Shown in pieces: positions 47,845 through 58,566 of a stretch of 64,000 nucleotides of DNA. The notes below the pieces were generated by a model. That model saw nothing but the letters and a program-made list of their open reading frames with translations, had not been told where the DNA came from and searched no databases. Each line of letters begins with the position of its first letter. Positions within the stretch are counted from its first letter, which is position 1. The stretch spans positions 1-64,000 of the forward strand of contig JADJLO010000043.1 of the NCBI GenBank assembly GCA_016710075.1, read 5' to 3'. The translations under genes were made by a program, and so were the position numbers. The stretch is from Acidobacteriota bacterium (GTDB taxonomy: Bacteria; Acidobacteriota; Blastocatellia; RBC074).

Positions 47845-47874
47845 CCTGAGTTATTTTATTTTTTTACAGTTACT

Positions 47875-49944
47875 ATGAAGATCAGTTATAACTGGATAAA
47901 GGATTTCGTCTCGATCGATGTTTCGCCGCGAGATCTTGCGGACAAACTGACCATGGCAGGTCTTGCGGTCGATGCGGTTGAGCCTTTTTCCAAAGACCAC
48001 GTACTCGAGTTAGACCTGACATCGAATCGGCCCGATTGTCTTTCTCATCTGGGAATTGCGCGTGAAGCGGCAGCAGCTTTTGCACTGAATGATCTGACGA
48101 TGCCGGAGGTTACGATTGGCGAAGCGACAAGCGCGACGTCTGATCTGGCATCTGTCGAGATCCTCAATCCGGAGCTTTGCCCGCGTTATTCGGCAAGATT
48201 GATCAGAGGCGTCAGAATCGGACCATCTCCAGCATGGCTCACTGAGAGACTTGAAGCGATGGGGCAGCGCAGCGTGAACAATGTGGCCGACATCACGAAC
48301 TATGTCATGCTGGAGATGGGCCAGCCGTTGCATGCATTCGATTTCAACAATCTTCACGGTCGCAAGATCGTCGTTCGAACCGCCAGGCCCGGCGAGAGGA
48401 TTACTACTCTCGATGGCGAGGAGCGTGAGCTTACCGGCGAAATGCTGGTTATTGCCGACGGGGAGAGGCCTGTTGCACTGGCTGGAATCAAGGGAGGCGA
48501 GGATTCCGGCATCAGCGATGAGACAACGGACGTGCTGCTGGAAGCGGCTTTTTTCACGGCGTCTCAGGTGAGACAGACTTCAAAAGCGCTGGCGCTCAGC
48601 ACTGAAGCCTCATACAGATTTGAGCGTGGCACGGATCCTGATATTGTCGCCGTCGCTTCGGACAGGGCGGCCTCGATGATCGCTGAGATGGCTGGCGGGG
48701 AGGTCCTCAAGGGGCTGGTGGATGTTTACCCTGGTAAAGATTCACTCCGGGCAGCCAGAAAACCCATTATTTTCAGGCGCTCGCGCTACATTGCACTCAC
48801 CGGCCTCGATCTTGAACTTTCGGAAGCCGAGAGAATTCTCCACCGCCTTGGATTTGAGGTCGAATCAGAGGTCGATCTGGAACAGCTAAAGGTTGTCGCC
48901 CCAAGCTGGAGAATCGATATCACTCTGGAAGAGGATATTATCGAAGAGGTCGCAAGAATCTCCGGCTACGACAAACTCAGGAACAGTCTGCCCGGAAACG
49001 CCGGCGCCGGAGCCTATCTTGAGGGTGAAGATGGACGCCGGCTGGCAAGGCGCGCTCTGGCTGCGCTCGGATACCACGAGGCCATCAATTTCAGTTTTGT
49101 AAATTCCGGTTTGGACGAGCGGGTTAATGATCTGTCAACCGATGCACGGCTGGGGCTGCTCAACCCGATAGATGAGACCCAGGCTCACATGCGAACGACT
49201 CTGCTTGCCGGACTTCTCAATTCGCTCGAGCACAATTTCAATTATGGAAGCCGCAATGTGAGACTGTTCGAGATCGGTAAATGTTTTATCGACAAGGGTG
49301 ACGACAAGCCTGTTGAAATTGAACGACTGGCCTTGATTGCCACAGGAGCGCGAAATGAGGCAGACTGGCAGGCATCTTCATCAAAGCTCGATTTTTATGA
49401 CATCAAGGGCGCCGTTGAATCGGTGACAGAGATACTTGGACTGCCGGCCCTGGAGTTTTCTCAGACAGAAAGTATCAGCTTTCTGCACCCGGGCAGGGCC
49501 GCTCAACTCAGTCTTGCCGGGAATCAGGTTGGCCGCATCGGGCAGCTTCATCCTCGTCTGGGCGCTGATTACAAATTCAAACAGCCTGTATTTGTCGCCG
49601 AACTGGATCTTGGTGAATTGCTTTTAAAGAACAAGCTCGAATCCAGATACAGACCATTGCCGAAATTCCCGACCGTGGTCCGTGATCAGGCGTTGCTCAT
49701 TGATTCGACCCTGTCTTTCTCGGTCATCGATGCGGCAGTCGCGGCGCTCAAAATTCCAGAACTGGTTAATCTCAGAATTTTTGACATCTACTCCGGAAAA
49801 GAGCTGCCATCGGGCAAGCATTCACTGGCGCTTTCGTTCCTCTATCGCGCGGATGATCGAACATTGACAGATGAAGAGGTCAATGCGGCTCACGATAGAA
49901 TCATCAATCTGCTGAAGAATGATTTCGGCGCTGAAATCAGATAA
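47875..49944 (+). CDS. pheT: Phenylalanyl-tRNA synthetase beta subunit, short form
   Basis: 689 residues. Starts MKISYNWIKDFVSIDVSPRD and goes directly to VLELDLTSNRPDCLSHLGIAREA, so the EMAP-type tRNA-binding domain (about 110 residues inserted near position 40 in E. coli PheT) is absent. B3/B4 editing region (MGQRSVNNVADITNYVMLEM), B5 (ISGYDKLRN region), the catalytic-like core, and the C-terminal anticodon-binding FDX-ACB domain (YRPLPKFPTVVRDQALLID) are present. Short PheT forms are known in several phyla, so this is not necessarily a deletion. Confidence 0.95.
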   Translation: MKISYNWIKDFVSIDVSPRDLADKLTMAGLAVDAVEPFSKDHVLELDLTSNRPDCLSHLGIAREAAAAFALNDLTMPEVTIGEATSATSDLASVEILNPELCPRYSARLIRGVRIGPSPAWLTERLEAMGQRSVNNVADITNYVMLEMGQPLHAFDFNNLHGRKIVVRTARPGERITTLDGEERELTGEMLVIADGERPVALAGIKGGEDSGISDETTDVLLEAAFFTASQVRQTSKALALSTEASYRFERGTDPDIVAVASDRAASMIAEMAGGEVLKGLVDVYPGKDSLRAARKPIIFRRSRYIALTGLDLELSEAERILHRLGFEVESEVDLEQLKVVAPSWRIDITLEEDIIEEVARISGYDKLRNSLPGNAGAGAYLEGEDGRRLARRALAALGYHEAINFSFVNSGLDERVNDLSTDARLGLLNPIDETQAHMRTTLLAGLLNSLEHNFNYGSRNVRLFEIGKCFIDKGDDKPVEIERLALIATGARNEADWQASSSKLDFYDIKGAVESVTEILGLPALEFSQTESISFLHPGRAAQLSLAGNQVGRIGQLHPRLGADYKFKQPVFVAELDLGELLLKNKLESRYRPLPKFPTVVRDQALLIDSTLSFSVIDAAVAALKIPELVNLRIFDIYSGKELPSGKHSLALSFLYRADDRTLTDEEVNAAHDRIINLLKNDFGAEIR

Positions 49945-49956
49945 TCAAAGTTAACT

Positions 49957-50232
49957 ATGGCACAGGGTGGACTGGACAAATTAGCTGCTCTCGAAGACAA
50001 GATTTTTCGTAATGTCGAAATGTGCAAGGTCCTGAGACAGGAGAAGGCCGATCTTTTATTGGAGATCGAGCGGATCAAACAGGATGTCACTGCTCTCAAA
50101 GATGAGAACAGCTTTCTGGAAAAGAAGCTCCTCAAGCTTGTTGCCGACAGGGAAGAACTGAAACTCAAGGTCGAAGCCATGATCGATGCCATCGCAATGC
50201 TTGAACTCGAGGCTGAATCGCTGAAAAAATAG
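49957..50232 (+). CDS. Small coiled-coil protein (ZapB-like)
   Basis: 91 residues, almost entirely one heptad-rich coiled coil: LAALEDKIFRNVEMCKVLRQ, LLEIERIKQDVTALKDENSF, LEKKLLKLVADREELKLKVE. It lies 12 bases after pheT and 19 bases before zapA, which suggests a role in FtsZ-ring assembly like ZapB, but coiled coils are easily mistaken and homology is not proven. Confidence 0.7.
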   Translation: MAQGGLDKLAALEDKIFRNVEMCKVLRQEKADLLLEIERIKQDVTALKDENSFLEKKLLKLVADREELKLKVEAMIDAIAMLELEAESLKK

Positions 50233-50251
50233 ATAACCCCGGGCTTGAAAT

Positions 50252-50554
50252 ATGGATAACCACAGCCACGCCGTCAATGTGAAGATCTACAACCATTCCT
50301 ACAGCATTCGTGCCAATGATGGAAATGCCGAACGAGCGCAAAGGCTTGCCGATCTGGTCGATCAGCGGATGAGGGAGATAGCCGTCGGCGCCCTCACGTC
50401 CGATACCCTGAAGATTGCCATCCTGGCAGCTCTGCATATAGCCGATGAGCTCGACAAGGCCAATTCCCGGTATGACGAACTCAATCAACAGATTGCGTCG
50501 AAGAGTTCAGAACTGGCCGAGATGCTCGATCAGGCAATCAAAACCGCAAAATAA
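50252..50554 (+). CDS. zapA: Cell division protein ZapA
   Basis: 100 residues. NVKIYNHSYSIRANDGNAER and AQRLADLVDQRMREIAVGAL match the globular ZapA head, followed by LKIAILAALHIADELDKANS and a C-terminal coiled coil. ZapA bundles FtsZ filaments at the division site. pheT-zapA linkage is common in several phyla and supports the call. Confidence 0.88.
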   Translation: MDNHSHAVNVKIYNHSYSIRANDGNAERAQRLADLVDQRMREIAVGALTSDTLKIAILAALHIADELDKANSRYDELNQQIASKSSELAEMLDQAIKTAK

Positions 50555-50634
50555 GCGTTGATTGGCTCAACCGGTGATCACCGACAGAAGATTAACAAGG
50601 TGCTCAATAACAAGTAATAACAAGTGGAGGGAAA

Positions 50635-52314
50635 TTGAAAAGAATTACTTTGGCGATTCTGCTGCTCTCATTGACGGCAATGATATTCAACGGCGACACG
50701 CTGGCTCAGAAAAAACAGACGAAGCCGCAGCAGGTCGCCGCCGCCTCAGCAGCCAAACCGGAATCGAAGTGGGCGGCTGAATACGGTAATGTCGAGGGAA
50801 TAACCGCGAAACAGATCAGCGAATATCTTTATTTCGTCGCTTCGGATGAAATGGAAGGGCGTGACACGCCATCCAGAGGGCTTGACCTGACTGCCAAATT
50901 CATCGGCCTGAATTTATCAAAATGGGGTTTTAAACCTGCCGGCACTGACGGGACGTTTTTCCAGAAGATCCCATTGAGAAGAACTCAGGTACTGGGTGAG
51001 CAGAGCTCGGCCGCCGTTAATGGACAGAGCTTCAAGTATGGCGAAGACTTCTATGCCTCTCCGGCTGCAGGCGAGGTTGCCGGTCAATTGGTTTTCGTCG
51101 GCCACGGCCTGATGGTCAAAGCGAAAAATATCGATTACTACAAGGGCATCGATGTCAAAGACAAGATCATGGTGGTGGTCGATGGCGCTCCAGCCGGCGT
51201 GAATTTCAATGATTACAGGGGCAAGGTCGGAGAGGATTTTCATCGTCCCGAGACGTATGCCCGGGCAAAAGGCGCCAGAGGCATCATTGTCATTCCCAGT
51301 GCCTCGACCTTGAGTTTCTGGGATCAGCGTGTCAAATCTTCTCTCAATCCTACCAGAGCCATGCCCGATACCGGCCGGCCAATGAATAATGTCCCGACAA
51401 TCATCGCGTCGGAGAAGATGGTCAATGCGATACTGCAAGGCGAGAAGATTGATTTTGAGACAATCAGGAAACAGGTGAGTGAAGGAAAGCTCTCTGAATC
51501 GTTCGATCTGAGTCCCTCAAAGACCGCTTCATTCAAGGTGGGTTCGAAAGTAGAGACGATGATGACTCAGAACGTGGTCGCTATTTTTGAAGGCGGCGAC
51601 CCGGCATTGAAAGACGAATATGTTGCCATTGGCGCTCATTACGATCACGTCGGTATCGGCCAGGCCGATTCCAAAGGCGATAAGATATTCAATGGCGCGG
51701 ATGATGACGGGTCCGGCACGGTCGCGGTACTGTCGATTGCCGAGGCGCTCTCGCATGGCCCCAGACCAAAAAGGTCCATCCTTTTTGTCTGGCACTGCGG
51801 TGAGGAGAAAGGTTTGTGGGGATCTGAGTTCGTTACTGAAAATCCACCCGTTCCGCTCAAACAGATAATCACCCAGCTCAACATCGATATGATCGGTCGC
51901 AGCAAGGCCGCCGGCGACACCAAACCTGCGAATGCCAATCTTTCCGGCCCGAATGATATCTATGTCATCGGTTCAAAGATGATGAGCACTCAGCTTGGTG
52001 AGCTCAGCGAATCGGTCAATAAGGGATTTCTCAATCTCGGATTCAGCTACAAATACGATGATCCCAATGATCGTGAGCGCTTCTTTTATCGAAGCGATCA
52101 TTTCAATTACGCGAAGAAGGGAATTCCGATCATCTTTTATTTCGACGGTGTTCACGAGGATTATCACAGGCAATCGGATCATCCCGACAAGATTGACTAT
52201 GCCAAGATGGAGAAGGTGACAAGAACCGTCTTCGCCACCATGTGGAAACTGGCGAATGATCCGTCCCGACCTAAAGTCGACAAGCCGCTCCCGGCTCAAC
52301 TGGCAGGTTTTTAG
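50635..52314 (+). CDS. Exported M28-family zinc peptidase with PA domain
   Basis: 559 residues from TTG 50635, preceded by GGAGG. Signal peptide KRITLAILLLSLTAMIFNGDTLAQ. A PA-type insert (about 140-200, GQLVFVGHGLMVKAKNIDYY) precedes the catalytic domain. Zinc ligands: His in IGAHYDHVG (about 334), Asp in GADDDGSGT (about 356), Glu pair in HCGEEKGLWGSE (about 388), Asp in LNIDMIGR and His in RSDHFNYAKKGIP. It probably acts as a periplasmic or secreted aminopeptidase. Confidence 0.93.
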   Translation: MKRITLAILLLSLTAMIFNGDTLAQKKQTKPQQVAAASAAKPESKWAAEYGNVEGITAKQISEYLYFVASDEMEGRDTPSRGLDLTAKFIGLNLSKWGFKPAGTDGTFFQKIPLRRTQVLGEQSSAAVNGQSFKYGEDFYASPAAGEVAGQLVFVGHGLMVKAKNIDYYKGIDVKDKIMVVVDGAPAGVNFNDYRGKVGEDFHRPETYARAKGARGIIVIPSASTLSFWDQRVKSSLNPTRAMPDTGRPMNNVPTIIASEKMVNAILQGEKIDFETIRKQVSEGKLSESFDLSPSKTASFKVGSKVETMMTQNVVAIFEGGDPALKDEYVAIGAHYDHVGIGQADSKGDKIFNGADDDGSGTVAVLSIAEALSHGPRPKRSILFVWHCGEEKGLWGSEFVTENPPVPLKQIITQLNIDMIGRSKAAGDTKPANANLSGPNDIYVIGSKMMSTQLGELSESVNKGFLNLGFSYKYDDPNDRERFFYRSDHFNYAKKGIPIIFYFDGVHEDYHRQSDHPDKIDYAKMEKVTRTVFATMWKLANDPSRPKVDKPLPAQLAGF

Positions 52315-52327
52315 ACGATGGTCAAGA

Positions 52328-52363
52328 TGCAGAGAAGCGGTGTTTCACGACCGCTTCTCTGCA
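52328..52363. terminator. 14-bp hairpin between convergent peptidase and rhodanese genes
   Basis: TGCAGAGAAGCGGT (52328-52341) and ACCGCTTCTCTGCA (52350-52363) pair perfectly around an 8-base loop, 14 bases after the peptidase stop. The T-tail is weak on both sides. Confidence 0.7.
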
Positions 52364-52378
52364 CCGGCTTTTGATTAT

Positions 52379-53347
52379 TTACTTACGATCTTTCCCCTTG
52401 ATTACTTCATTTGCCTCGCTGGTCACCCACTCGCTCATCGATCCATCGTACATCGTAACGTTGTAGCCCAGATATTTTGCCGTGAAATAGGCGTGGGAGG
52501 CCTGCATGCCTGTCCGGCAGTAAGTGACGACCAGATCTCCGGGTTTCAGCCCCGCCTCTGAATACATTTTTTTCAACTCTGTAACCGGTTTCATTGCGGG
52601 GTTTTCGCTGCTGACGAGATTCTGCATCCAGTAGATGCTGACAGCTCCCGGGATGTGGCCTGGACGCTGGAGTCCGCCCGCGTCATCCCCGGTGTAATTT
52701 GCAGCGGGTCTCGCATCGATCAGTGAGACGCCCGGAGCGGGAACGCTCAACGACTGCCATGAGAGGTCACGAACTCTCGCCATCTCGACGATGACGGATG
52801 GACTGACACGTGGCGTGAAGGTCGCCGTCTGGAATCCGTCTGCTACTTTCGAGACCTCGCGTTTTTCCGTCTTCCATTTTTCAATACCACCATCGAGCAG
52901 CGCTGCCCTGCCGGCATGGCCCAGATAATCGAGCGTGTAAAAGACTCTGGCTGCCAGAAGGCCGGAGTTTTCTCCGTATATGATGACCCGTCCGGTGTCG
53001 CCGATGCCGAGCTTCTCAAATGTCTTCTGCAGGTCGGAGACTGCCGGGAGTTCATTCGAAACGCCATTGCGTGTGGTCAGAATCTCTTTCGTCGAGAGAA
53101 ACCGCGCGCCTGGGATGTGCCCGTCATCAAAACTCTTCCGGTCGCCGGCGATGTGTATCACCACGACATTTTTATCGCTCAGATGTTTGGCCAGCCATTC
53201 GGTTGAGACAATCATCTCGGAGCGAACTCCATCCGCTGCCTTCTTCTTTTGCGCATCGACCCGCACCGGTGTCGATAACCCCGCCAGCGTCATGACCAAT
53301 CCCAGTAATAATATTATTCCGCTCGGACGTGATACTTTTGCCGTCAT
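52379..53347 (-). CDS. Exported two-domain rhodanese (thiosulfate/3-mercaptopyruvate sulfurtransferase)
   Basis: 322 residues with signal peptide PSGIILLLGLVMTLAGLSTP. The N-terminal rhodanese domain (VSTEWLAKHLSDKNVVVIHI, DDGHIPGARFLSTKEI-like) lacks an active cysteine. The C-terminal domain carries the active loop YCRTGMQ with Cys at about 276 and ends YLGYNVTMYDGSMSEW. It transfers sulfane sulfur to a thiophile in the periplasm. Convergent with the M28 gene; its upstream side borders the corrupted IS copy by 175 bases. Confidence 0.9.
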   Translation of the reverse strand: MTAKVSRPSGIILLLGLVMTLAGLSTPVRVDAQKKKAADGVRSEMIVSTEWLAKHLSDKNVVVIHIAGDRKSFDDGHIPGARFLSTKEILTTRNGVSNELPAVSDLQKTFEKLGIGDTGRVIIYGENSGLLAARVFYTLDYLGHAGRAALLDGGIEKWKTEKREVSKVADGFQTATFTPRVSPSVIVEMARVRDLSWQSLSVPAPGVSLIDARPAANYTGDDAGGLQRPGHIPGAVSIYWMQNLVSSENPAMKPVTELKKMYSEAGLKPGDLVVTYCRTGMQASHAYFTAKYLGYNVTMYDGSMSEWVTSEANEVIKGKDRK

Positions 53348-53522
53348 CTTTTCAACCTCCCCGATTCTATTGATTTGATTTATCGATAACTCGCAGGTTG
53401 CATATTATCAGTTGAAACGGCAGATTGAAAATTAAGGGCATGAGCCGGGTACGCAGCCGTTATCGCGACCAATAGGCATGCCAAATTTCAGCCCCTCCCC
53501 TCACCCCAACACCTCTCCGGCG

Positions 53523-54957
<1,435 letters not shown>

Positions 54958-55073
54958 CTGAAATGTTCCGTTGACCGGTGAGGGATCACGGAATACAATC
55001 ATCCATTCATTTATATCTGTCTCGATCTATTTGTATAGCAGTTATTATCAATTATTTATTCAGGAGCGAACGA

Positions 55074-55814
55074 ATGAGAAGAGATATTACGAGTTGGTAC
55101 AGCGAAAGGCTGAACCAGCAAATGCCCCTCGTAGCATATGGTCATTATGGACCACCGGTTTTGATGGTCCCCACCGCTGCTGCTGATTATCTCGAGTATG
55201 AGCGGTTTCTATTGATCGATTCGGTTAAATGGTGGCTCGAAACCGGGAAGGCGAAGCTCTATTCCGTCAACAGTGTCAACAGACTCTCGCTGCTCAATGA
55301 AAGGGCGAGCCCGCAGGAGAAGGTATACTGGATGGAGCGTTATGACGGCTACATTACCGAAGAGGTCTTGCCCTTGATCAGACAGGACTGTGGTGGCGGA
55401 GATGTGAAGCCGATAGTTGCCGGGATCAGTCTGGGAGCATATATTGCCGCGGATCTTTTCTTCAGACATCCTGAGAAATTCGGGGGGGCCATTCTCATCA
55501 GCGGCAGTTATGATGTTCGCCCATGGCTCGATGGTTTTTATAACGACAGCGTCTATTATCATAACCCTGTCGAATTCCTCCCCAAGCTCAATGACAATTA
55601 CCATCTGCCGATATTGCGACACGGAGGCCGGACAATCATTGTTTTTACAGGCCAGGGAGCTTTTGAGAAACCTGAACGGTCCAGGCATCTTTCCAATATC
55701 ATGCACAGCAAGGGAATTCCACATTGGCTCGATGTGTGGGGCCACGATGTCAACCACGATTGGCCATGGTGGAGAGATCTCATGCCTTATTATTTCAAGA
55801 AACTTTTTGGTTGA
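55074..55814 (+). CDS. Alpha/beta-hydrolase esterase family protein
   Basis: 246 residues from ATG 55074, with AGGAG 6 bases upstream; longer starts run into AT-rich sequence. The nucleophile elbow is GISLGAYIA (Ser at about 124) in a D-type esterase context (PIVAGISLGAYIAADLFFRH). The late GHDVNHDWPWWRDLMPYY supplies the catalytic His. It resembles the putative esterase family (PF00756-like) or PHB depolymerase-like proteins; the substrate is unknown. No signal peptide. It starts 116 bases after the corrupted IS. Confidence 0.85.
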   Translation: MRRDITSWYSERLNQQMPLVAYGHYGPPVLMVPTAAADYLEYERFLLIDSVKWWLETGKAKLYSVNSVNRLSLLNERASPQEKVYWMERYDGYITEEVLPLIRQDCGGGDVKPIVAGISLGAYIAADLFFRHPEKFGGAILISGSYDVRPWLDGFYNDSVYYHNPVEFLPKLNDNYHLPILRHGGRTIIVFTGQGAFEKPERSRHLSNIMHSKGIPHWLDVWGHDVNHDWPWWRDLMPYYFKKLFG

Positions 55815-55853
55815 TCTCTTTATTTTTTACTATTAAACGACAGGAGCATATTT

Positions 55854-56663
55854 ATGAAGAATTTCTTCAGACTTTTGACAATTTCGATATTTGCAGCGGC
55901 ATTGACTCTGACGGCTGCAGCGCATGATAAACATAAGAATGACAAGAAAAACGACAAACAGGAGAAGGTAGCGAAGAGTTCCGGGAAGGTCGAATTTCTC
56001 GGCAAAGGCGATGGCGTCGAGAGTTGCCCGGTAACAGGTGAAGCCCTTACCAGCAAGACCATCAAGGGGGAGTTCTTCGGCCGCACCGTCTATTTCTGTT
56101 GTGAAGGATGTTTGGCTACTGCGAAGAAGAATCCGGAGCTTTACGTCAAGAAGACAGAGAAAGAACAGCTCGCGGCCATCAAGGCTGCACCGAAGGCAGA
56201 GGAGCATGATCACGCTGCGATGGCCAAAACCGATGGCGCGGCGTTTCTTGGCAAAGGCGATGGCGTCGAGAGTTGTCCTGTAACAGGTGAAGCCATTACC
56301 AGCAAGACCATCAAGGCGGAGTTCTTCGGCCGCACCGTCTATTTCTGTTGTGAAGGATGTTTGGCTACTGCGAAGAAGAATCCGGAGCTTTACGTCAAGA
56401 CGACAGAGAAAGGACAGCTCGCGGCCATCAAGAATGCGCCGAAGGCAGAAGAGCATGATCACGCTGCGATGGCCAAAATGGACAAGAAGCCTGCTGGAAC
56501 CACGTTCCTGGGCAAGGGCGATGGCATCGAAACCTGCCCGGTCACCGGTGAACCCGTCAGCAAGGATCTCAAGGTTGAAGTCATGGGTCGCACGGTTTAT
56601 GTCTGCTGCGCCGGTTGTCTTGAGAAGGTCAAAAAGAACCCCGAACTCTATATCCGGAAATAA
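55854..56663 (+). CDS. Exported protein with three tandem YHS/TRASH-like metal-binding repeats
   Basis: 269 residues. Signal peptide KNFFRLLTISIFAAALTLTAAA is followed by a Lys/Asp/His-rich stretch. Three repeats each have CPVTGE, then GRTVYFCCEGCLATAKKNPELY (or VCCAGC in the third), a four-cysteine pattern like YHS/TRASH metal-binding domains. Between them are EEHDHAAMAK linkers with metal-binding-looking histidines. Repeats 1 and 2 are nearly identical at DNA level, with an offset of 249 bases (83 codons), so one arose by recent duplication. It probably binds a transition metal in the periplasm. Confidence 0.85.
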   Translation: MKNFFRLLTISIFAAALTLTAAAHDKHKNDKKNDKQEKVAKSSGKVEFLGKGDGVESCPVTGEALTSKTIKGEFFGRTVYFCCEGCLATAKKNPELYVKKTEKEQLAAIKAAPKAEEHDHAAMAKTDGAAFLGKGDGVESCPVTGEAITSKTIKAEFFGRTVYFCCEGCLATAKKNPELYVKTTEKGQLAAIKNAPKAEEHDHAAMAKMDKKPAGTTFLGKGDGIETCPVTGEPVSKDLKVEVMGRTVYVCCAGCLEKVKKNPELYIRK

Positions 56664-56824
56664 AGTTCAAAGTTTGAAGTCTCAAGTTTTTTAAAGAAGA
56701 GTTTGAAACAAAACGGCTGCATTGGATACCATCAGCTTCTTCGATTGAAGCCGCTGACAAGTGATCCAATGCAGCCGTTTTGTCTATAACTCTTCTTTAA
56801 ACTTTAGACTTCAAACTTTGAACT
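56664..56824. repeat. 161-bp near-perfect inverted repeat
   Basis: Outer arms AGTTCAAAGTTTGAAGTCT (56664-56682) and its inverse (56806-56824) match 19 of 19. Inner 20-base arms (56708-56727 and 56764-56783) are perfect, and a TTTAAAGAAGAGTT pair lies between. It fills the gap between convergent genes and may act as terminator or be a MITE/REP-type element. Confidence 0.8.
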
Positions 56825-56828
56825 GGCT

Positions 56829-58457
56829 TTATTCTTCCGTTTCGAGTTTATGTTCAGCGAATTGATTACGCAGAACCTTCTTGTCGAATTTGCCGACGCT
56901 GGTTTTAGGGACGCTGTCGATAAAGACGATTTCGTCGGGCATCCACCAGTTGGCGAAATGCTTGCCGAGGTGATCGTAGATTATTTCTTTGGTCAAATCG
57001 GCGCCCGGTTTTCTGACGACGCAGGCCAGAGGGCGTTCCTGCCATTTCGAGTGAAAGACAGCGATGACGGCGGCCTCGGCAACCCCTGGAACAGCCATGA
57101 TCGCGTTTTCGAGATCAACAGAGGATATCCATTCACCGCCGCTCTTGACCAGATCCTTTGATCTGTCTGCGATGGCCATGTAACCTTCAGGATCTATCGT
57201 TGCCACATCGCCCGTATCCAGCCAGCCGTGAGGAAATTTATCGGATGTGGGCTCTTCCCTGTAATACGTCGAAGCGATCCAGGGGCCTCTGACCAGAAGT
57301 CTGCCCATCGCCTGTCCGTCGTGTGGCACTTCGTCGAAGTTGTCGTCAACGATGCGTATTTCAAGGCCAGGGGCGGGAAGTCCAGCGCGCTGCTTGACGT
57401 CGAGCTTGCGATCCCTGGGCCATTCCTTCATATGAGGCTTGATCCGGCAGACTGTCCCGAGCGGGCTGGTCTCGGTCATTCCCCAGGCTTGAATGAAATC
57501 CACTCCGAGATTGGCTTCAAACCAGTCAATCATGGCTCGTGGCGGCGCTGATCCACCGCAGATCATCGTCCGAAGCGATGAGAGATCATACTTGCCCGGA
57601 CTGTGCTGCAGCTCATTCATCACTCCCAGCCAGATTGTCGGGACCCCGCCAGTGTAGGTGACTTTTTCATCCTGGATCAACTGACAGACTGACGCTCCAT
57701 CCATTGTCGGACCGGGGAAGACCTGTTTGATGCCAAGCATCGTTCCGATATAGGGCATTCCCCAGGCATTGGCATGGAACATTGGAACCACTGCCATGAT
57801 GGTGTCGGTGCTTGTCAATCCAAGAAGATCCGGCAGGCCGCCTGTGATTGTATGAATGTAATTTGAGCGGTGCGTATACATGACACCCTTGGGATTGCCT
57901 GTCGTTCCGCTGGTGTAACAGAGCCCCATCGGGGAATTCTCGTCCAGTTCAGGCCATGCAAACTCGATGCTTTCGGCGGCGAGGAGCTTGTCGTAATCGT
58001 GAGCCGGCGCCAGCGTTGTCTTGAACTCACCAGTGTTGCTCATGACGATGAAATGTTTGACGTTTTTGATCTCTCCGGCAATTTTTTCAATCAAAGGCAA
58101 AAGGTCTTCATCGACACAGATGACTGAATCATCGGCATGATTGATGACATAGGCGAGCTGCTCCGCTGAGAGTCTCAAATTGAGAGTATGAAGCACTGCG
58201 CCCATGCAAGGGGCAGCGTAATAAATTTCAAGGTGGCGATAACCGTTCCAGGCAAGGGTGCCGACCCTGTCGCCCTGTTTGACGCCGAGTTTGGCCAGTG
58301 CGTTTGCCAGTTGTCGGGCACGCTTGCCGAGGTCAGCGTATGTGTAGCGATGCACCCGGTCCCGCATCTTCGAGACGATTTCGACATTGGGTGAAATCAG
58401 TGGCCCACGATCCATCAATACCTGCATGGTCAATGGGGTGTTCATCATCGTGTTCAT
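56829..58457 (-). CDS. Long-chain acyl-CoA ligase (AMP-binding family)
   Basis: 542 residues. Activates a fatty acid to acyl-CoA with ATP. Motifs: YTSGTTGNPKGVMYTHRSNY (about 180-199), YTGGVPTIWLGVMNEL, AWGMTETSPLGTV, DTGDVATIDPEGYMAIADRS and the C-terminal PKTSVGKFDKKVLR with the catalytic lysine. The ATG at 58457 has GGAGA upstream. A second acyl-CoA synthetase is at the window start. It is convergent with the YHS-repeat gene across the inverted repeat. Confidence 0.93.
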   Translation of the reverse strand: MNTMMNTPLTMQVLMDRGPLISPNVEIVSKMRDRVHRYTYADLGKRARQLANALAKLGVKQGDRVGTLAWNGYRHLEIYYAAPCMGAVLHTLNLRLSAEQLAYVINHADDSVICVDEDLLPLIEKIAGEIKNVKHFIVMSNTGEFKTTLAPAHDYDKLLAAESIEFAWPELDENSPMGLCYTSGTTGNPKGVMYTHRSNYIHTITGGLPDLLGLTSTDTIMAVVPMFHANAWGMPYIGTMLGIKQVFPGPTMDGASVCQLIQDEKVTYTGGVPTIWLGVMNELQHSPGKYDLSSLRTMICGGSAPPRAMIDWFEANLGVDFIQAWGMTETSPLGTVCRIKPHMKEWPRDRKLDVKQRAGLPAPGLEIRIVDDNFDEVPHDGQAMGRLLVRGPWIASTYYREEPTSDKFPHGWLDTGDVATIDPEGYMAIADRSKDLVKSGGEWISSVDLENAIMAVPGVAEAAVIAVFHSKWQERPLACVVRKPGADLTKEIIYDHLGKHFANWWMPDEIVFIDSVPKTSVGKFDKKVLRNQFAEHKLETEE

Positions 58458-58566
58458 TTCTCAGTTCTCCTTGGCTGATTTTGAAAAAGCTAAATAAATA
58501 TATGATATTTCGAATTTGGACTCTGAGTGATCAGAAAGAAAGTGTCTGGGTTGACTGATGATCGCC

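Noticed and set aside
50555..50634. 6S RNA downstream of zapA
   Set aside because: The gap is only 80 bases, with no long rod-like structure.
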